From Lachnospiraceae bacterium (GTDB lineage Bacteria > Bacillota > Clostridia > Lachnospirales > Lachnospiraceae): 64,000 nucleotides of DNA. Position 1 is the stretch's first letter. Every line of letters begins with the position of its first letter. The position numbers and the translations under genes are program-made. Below the pieces are notes generated by a model. It did not search any database. It saw only the letters and a list, made by a program, of their open reading frames with translations, and was not told the DNA's origin. Positions 60,826 to 64,000 of the stretch are shown piece after piece. Location of the stretch: assembly GCA_017553505.1 (NCBI GenBank), contig JAFZLD010000014.1, positions 48,415 to 112,414 of the forward strand, written 5' to 3'.

Positions 60826-61712
60826 TCTTCCTCACCTTCATCGGTCCTGAAGCAGGTGCCGACGCCTTCTTTGGTAAATATTTCAAGTAACAGACAATGT
60901 GCGATTCTTCCGTCCAAAATGTGGACTCTGCTTACGCCACCTCTGATGGCATCGGTGCAGTTGGTAAGCTTGGGAAGCATTCCGCCGCCGATAACGCCGG
61001 AGCTTATAAGGGCTTCGCCTTCGGTTGCAGTCATTCTCGAAATAAATGTGGACTTATCGTTAAAGTCTCTGTATACGCCTTCAACGTCTGTAAGGAACGC
61101 AAGCTTCTCAGCCTTAACAGCTTTAGCGATAGCGCATGCAGCGTCGTCTGCGTTGATATTGTATGTGGTGAAGTCATCATCGAATCCGATGGGAGATACG
61201 ATGGGAAGAAAGTCCTTCTCGAGAAGGTCGAGTAAAATCTTGGTATCCACACCCACAACGTTACCTACGAATCCGATGTCCTTGCCGTCGGAATATTTCT
61301 TTTCACATTTAAGAAGTCCGCCGTCTTTACCGGAGATACCCACTGCCTTAACGCCGAGCTCCTGAACCATGCTTACAAGGGACTTATTAACCTTACCAAG
61401 TACCATCTCCGCAATTTCCATGGTCTCTGCGTCGGTAACTCTTAAGCCGTTTACGAACTCCGACTTTTTGCCGGTCTTCTCAATCCACTTGCTGATTTCC
61501 TTGCCGCCGCCGTGAACTATGATGGGCTTAAATCCTACAAGTTTCAAAAGGGTTACGTCTTTAATTACGTTTCTCTGAAGTTCGGGGTTGCTCATTGCTG
61601 AACCGCCGTACTTAACAACGATAATCTTTCTGTTGAATTTCTGAATGTAGGGGAGCGCCTCGATAAGGACCTCCGCCTTCTTTAAAAGTTCGTCGATTTC
61701 TTTCTTCTCCAT
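60822..61712 (-). CDS. argB: Acetylglutamate kinase
   Basis: A 296-residue amino-acid kinase. The N-terminal helix ([14 protein letters not shown]) resembles that of arginine-inhibited hexameric forms. Substrate sites are [21 protein letters not shown] and [12 protein letters not shown], with [20 protein letters not shown] at the end. It phosphorylates N-acetylglutamate. Between it and argJ lie 140 nt with three hairpins, and argD overlaps its end. Confidence 0.96.
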   Translation of the reverse strand: MEKKEIDELLKKAEVLIEALPYIQKFNRKIIVVKYGGSAMSNPELQRNVIKDVTLLKLVGFKPIIVHGGGKEISKWIEKTGKKSEFVNGLRVTDAETMEIAEMVLGKVNKSLVSMVQELGVKAVGISGKDGGLLKCEKKYSDGKDIGFVGNVVGVDTKILLDLLEKDFLPIVSPIGFDDDFTTYNINADDAACAIAKAVKAEKLAFLTDVEGVYRDFNDKSTFISRMTATEGEALISSGVIGGGMLPKLTNCTDAIRGGVSRVHILDGRIAHCLLLEIFTKEGVGTCFRTDEGEEE

Positions 61713-61744
61713 AACAATATTCTCCTAACAATATTTTTAAAGGA

Positions 61745-61852
61745 ATCAGTCCATTTGTGAACTACCAAATGGAATGCGGAACTCTCCGCGTGGCGGCCAT
61801 TTTAAAGCTAATGCCCGCCATCATGAATCTACAATACAGATTCATGATTCCT
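61745..61852 (-). other. Three hairpins between argJ and argB
   Basis: In order of transcription: ATCATGAATCT/AGATTCATGAT, TGGCGG/CCGCCA and CCATTT/AAATGG. None is followed by a U-run, so they are not standard terminators; they may be RNA processing or stability elements. Confidence 0.5.
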
Positions 61853-61853
61853 A

Positions 61854-63077
61854 CTAACTTCTATAATCTGCATTAATCGATACATATTCGTGAGTCAGAT
61901 CGCAGCCCCAGGCGGTTGCCGAAGCGTCGCCTAAGTGGAAGTCAGCGATGACTTTAACTTCTTTGTTGGAAAGAATCTGTGTGGCCTTCTCTTCCGAGAA
62001 ATCGGTACCCACACCGTTTTCGAATATCAGAATGCTCTCGCCGCCGCCCTCAAAAGAAAGGGTTACGTTCTCGGGATTGAAGGTCTCGCCCGAGTAACCG
62101 AATGCGCAAAGAATACGTCCCCAGTTGGCATCGTGACCGTAAATAGCGGCCTTGGTAAGGCTTGAGCAGATAACGGACTTCGCAAGAACACGCGCCTGCT
62201 CTTTGGTCTTCGCATTCACAACGTTTACTTCAAGCATTGCGGTAGCGCCTTCGCCGTCTGTCGCCATCTTCTTGGCAAGAGTCTTCATAACATCGAAAAG
62301 AGCCGCTTTGAAGGTCTCGTAATCCGCACCTTCTTTGTCCACTATAGGGTTCTCGGCGAGGCCGTTGGCAAGAACTACCAAAGTATCATTGGTGGAAGTG
62401 TCTCCGTCAACCGATACCATGTTGAAAGTGTCCGTAACGTTCTCGGAAAGAGCCTTCTGAAGTAACTTCTTATCTATAGCGCAGTCTGTGGTGATGAAGC
62501 CGAGCATCGTGCACATGTTGGGGTGAATCATACCCGCGCCCTTGCACATACCACCCATTGTTACGGTCTTGCCGCCGATTTGGAAAGATACCGCAACTTC
62601 TTTGTTCACCGTGTCAGTGGTCATGATGGCCTTGGATGCAAGTGTTCCCGATTCTTTAGAGCCATCAAGGGTCTCGCAGAGCACAACCGCTCCGTTTACA
62701 ATCTTTTCTATAGGAAGCTGCTTACCGATAACGCCGGTGGAAGCAACCAGTGTTCCTTTGACAGGAATGCCCTTTTCCTCGGAAACAGCTTTAGCCGTCT
62801 CTTCGCAATACTGAAGTCCGAGCTCACCGGTGCAGGCATTGGCGATACCTGCATTGATGACTACTGCGGAAACCTTCTCATCGGAAGCCGTAACCGCCTT
62901 GTCCCACTGTACGCAGGCTGCCTTCACGAGGTTAGATGTATACACGCCTGCCGTAGTGCAGGGAGCATCCGACCAGATCATGGCCATGTCGGTTCTTCCT
63001 TCATATTTGATTCCTGCCGCGCAGGATGATGCTTTAAAACCTTTAGCTGCGGTGATGCCGCCGTCAATTGTATACAT
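61854..63077 (-). CDS. argJ: Bifunctional ornithine acetyltransferase/N-acetylglutamate synthase
   Basis: A 407-residue ArgJ that recycles the acetyl group in arginine synthesis. It is made as a precursor that cuts itself before the threonine of MCTMLGFITTDCAI (about residue 188-201), after the MGGMCKGAGMIHPN loop. The C-terminal half has IYGHDANWGRILCAFGYSGE and the final ATAWGCDLTHEYVSINADYR. It is coupled to the GNAT gene upstream (14-nt overlap). Confidence 0.96.
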   Translation of the reverse strand: MYTIDGGITAAKGFKASSCAAGIKYEGRTDMAMIWSDAPCTTAGVYTSNLVKAACVQWDKAVTASDEKVSAVVINAGIANACTGELGLQYCEETAKAVSEEKGIPVKGTLVASTGVIGKQLPIEKIVNGAVVLCETLDGSKESGTLASKAIMTTDTVNKEVAVSFQIGGKTVTMGGMCKGAGMIHPNMCTMLGFITTDCAIDKKLLQKALSENVTDTFNMVSVDGDTSTNDTLVVLANGLAENPIVDKEGADYETFKAALFDVMKTLAKKMATDGEGATAMLEVNVVNAKTKEQARVLAKSVICSSLTKAAIYGHDANWGRILCAFGYSGETFNPENVTLSFEGGGESILIFENGVGTDFSEEKATQILSNKEVKVIADFHLGDASATAWGCDLTHEYVSINADYRS

Positions 63078-63540
63078 TTTGCTCCTCCTGAATATAACTT
63101 ATAATATTGTCTCGATTCAGTGTGAAATCGTAGTAGTTCAAATCTTCTCTCTTGGTCCAGCTCATGCTGTTCCAGAAAGCGTTTCCTATATCGTTCTTGG
63201 TAAAAGCAATAAGCGATACCTTATTAATATGTTCTTCCATAAGTTTTTCCATGCAGTGTACCACCATCGCCTTGCCGATACCGTGGCGTCTGTAGCCTGC
63301 ATGCACGCATACGTGATAGAGGCATCCTCTTCGTCCGTCGTGACCGCAGAGAATCGCGCCGACGATTTTGCCGTCTTCCACGGCAACTACGCTGATGCCG
63401 GGGTTTCTTTTAAGAAATACCTCTACGCCCTCTCTCGAATCATCGATACTTCTGATTGCAAAGCCCTTGATGGAGTTCCAAAGTGCGAATACTCCGTCGT
63501 AGTCTTCAATCGTCATGGGGCGAACCGTGAACTTATCCAT
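63064..63540 (-). CDS. GNAT acetyltransferase in the arginine operon
   Basis: A 158-residue GNAT. It begins MDKFTVRPMTIEDYDGVFAL and has the acetyl-CoA site CVHAGYRRHGIGKAMV (about residues 96-111). First gene before argJ. It may supply an extra N-acetylglutamate synthase activity, but the length and motifs also fit general amino-acid or protein acetylation. The ATG at 63540 is chosen by family start and a GAGAGG ribosome site; upstream codons to 63660 are the operator region. Confidence 0.85.
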   Translation of the reverse strand: MDKFTVRPMTIEDYDGVFALWNSIKGFAIRSIDDSREGVEVFLKRNPGISVVAVEDGKIVGAILCGHDGRRGCLYHVCVHAGYRRHGIGKAMVVHCMEKLMEEHINKVSLIAFTKNDIGNAFWNSMSWTKREDLNYYDFTLNRDNIISYIQEEQNVYN

Positions 63541-63612
63541 AATCCTTAACCTCTCTTTATACACTCCATATATGAATATAACGCATATACGGGTGAAATA
63601 CCACAGTTTATT

Positions 63613-63741
63613 TTGCATAACTATACAGCCAATTTGAATATTATGCAAGCATTTATACATATTTTTGTGTAATATTTATAGTTTGAATCTATTTTTATGC
63701 AGATTTTTGTACTTGCATTTGCATAAATATGGGTATATATT
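63613..63741. promoter_or_regulatory. Divergent arginine promoters with ArgR-like boxes
   Basis: Minus strand: TTGCAT (63648-63643) and TATAGT (63625-63620), 17 bp apart, for the GNAT-argJBD operon. Plus strand: TTGCAT (63713-63718) and TATATT (63736-63741), 17 bp apart, for argG. ArgR-like words made of TGCAT/ATGCA and AT-rich centres overlap both: about 63613-63627, 63633-63648, 63688-63703 and 63717-63735. One ArgR could therefore repress both directions. Confidence 0.7.
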
Positions 63742-63761
63742 AAGGAAGACACGAAAGCAGT

Positions 63762-63780
63762 GCCCCAAACGGGGGCTTTT
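63762..63780 (+). promoter_or_regulatory. Terminator-like hairpin in the argG leader
   Basis: GCCCC/GGGGC hairpin followed by TTTTC, 14 nt after the predicted argG transcription start and about 36 nt before the argG start codon. It could attenuate argG transcription. Confidence 0.45.
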
Positions 63781-63815
63781 CATGAATAAAAATACACATA
63801 AGGAGATTAGTTACA

Positions 63816-64000
63816 ATGGCTAAAGAAAAAGTAATTCTTGCATACTCCGGCGGACTTGATACCACAGCTATCATTCCCTGGCTTAAGGAAAATTTTGATT
63901 ATGAAGTAATCTGCGTCTGCGTTGACTGCGGTCAGGGCAACGAGCTTGACGGTCTCGAAGAGAGAGCCAAGTACTGCGGCGCAGAGAAGTTATATTTTGA
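63816..64000 (+). CDS. argG: Argininosuccinate synthase, N-terminal part
   Basis: The first 61 codons of a gene cut by the right edge. It starts [20 protein letters not shown], the P-loop of argininosuccinate synthase, followed by [20 protein letters not shown] and the start of the next strand. It joins citrulline and aspartate using ATP. The ATG at 63816 follows AAGGAG. It shares the regulatory gap with the GNAT-argJBD operon. Confidence 0.95.
   Translation, partial: MAKEKVILAYSGGLDTTAIIPWLKENFDYEVICVCVDCGQGNELDGLEERAKYCGAEKLYF

Overview
The window looks like a chromosomal segment of an anaerobic, gut- or rumen-type Clostridia, most likely a Lachnospiraceae member. This is inferred from gene content: sigH-rlmB-mrnC-cysE, a FeoA-FeoB fusion with a small Cys-rich partner, ECF-type and BioY vitamin uptake, glycogen phosphorylase with amylomaltase under a LacI regulator, comEA/comEC, and GNAT-argJBD. 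Base composition is near 50% GC by eye. Most genes are on the minus strand with short gaps, strong AGGAGG-type ribosome sites and clear hairpin-plus-U terminators. No rRNA, tRNA, CRISPR array, transposase or phage gene was seen.

Layout. 1-8 kb: PAP2-like and MATE membrane proteins, an AraC regulator, the sigH cluster, a lipid kinase and a CE15-like esterase. 8-17.7 kb: a secreted CE1-type esterase, malic enzyme, a membrane-anchored protein behind a leader of tandem structured repeats, a MocR-like regulator facing an ECF S component, an Fe-S aldo-keto reductase, a UDP-sugar pyrophosphorylase, DJ-1 and CYTH proteins. 17.7-22.3 kb: a peptidase-containing ABC exporter with three tiny unlisted double-glycine peptides. 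22.4-25.7 kb: two ArsA-type ATPases with a small protein and a MarR regulator. 25.8-33.2 kb: a YD-repeat lipoprotein, an array of four palindromes, then malQ-glgP-lacI. 33.4-38 kb: poorly characterised genes, a candidate pseudoknotted RNA and an orphan transcription unit. 38-44 kb: ACT-hom-aspartokinase, birA facing bioY, glyA. 44-50 kb: a second lipid kinase, the Feo locus and small genes. 50-55.8 kb: holA, two metabolic genes, comEC, comEA. 55.8-64 kb: a membrane-anchored glycosidase-like protein and solute-binding protein behind argJ-argB-argD, and divergent argG.

How the genes work together. The arginine genes share a bidirectional regulatory region with ArgR-like boxes. The aspartate-family operon makes homoserine. 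BirA and BioY form a biotin control loop with TTGTAAACC half-sites. LacI probably controls alpha-glucan breakdown through two GGAAAnCGnTTTCC operators.

The strongest candidate for an undescribed system is the set of three short double-glycine leader peptides (19968-20084, 20122-20253, 22120-22245) with their exporter. Their leaders are alike and their predicted cores all begin x-Y-x-x-[LI]-P. No modification enzyme, immunity gene or sensor kinase is nearby, so they may be secreted signals rather than classical bacteriocins. Next in interest are a 69-bp structured repeat in a 5' leader and in a 3' UTR, and the palindrome array at 27.9-28.1 kb with a dispersed GTTTACATAAC motif.
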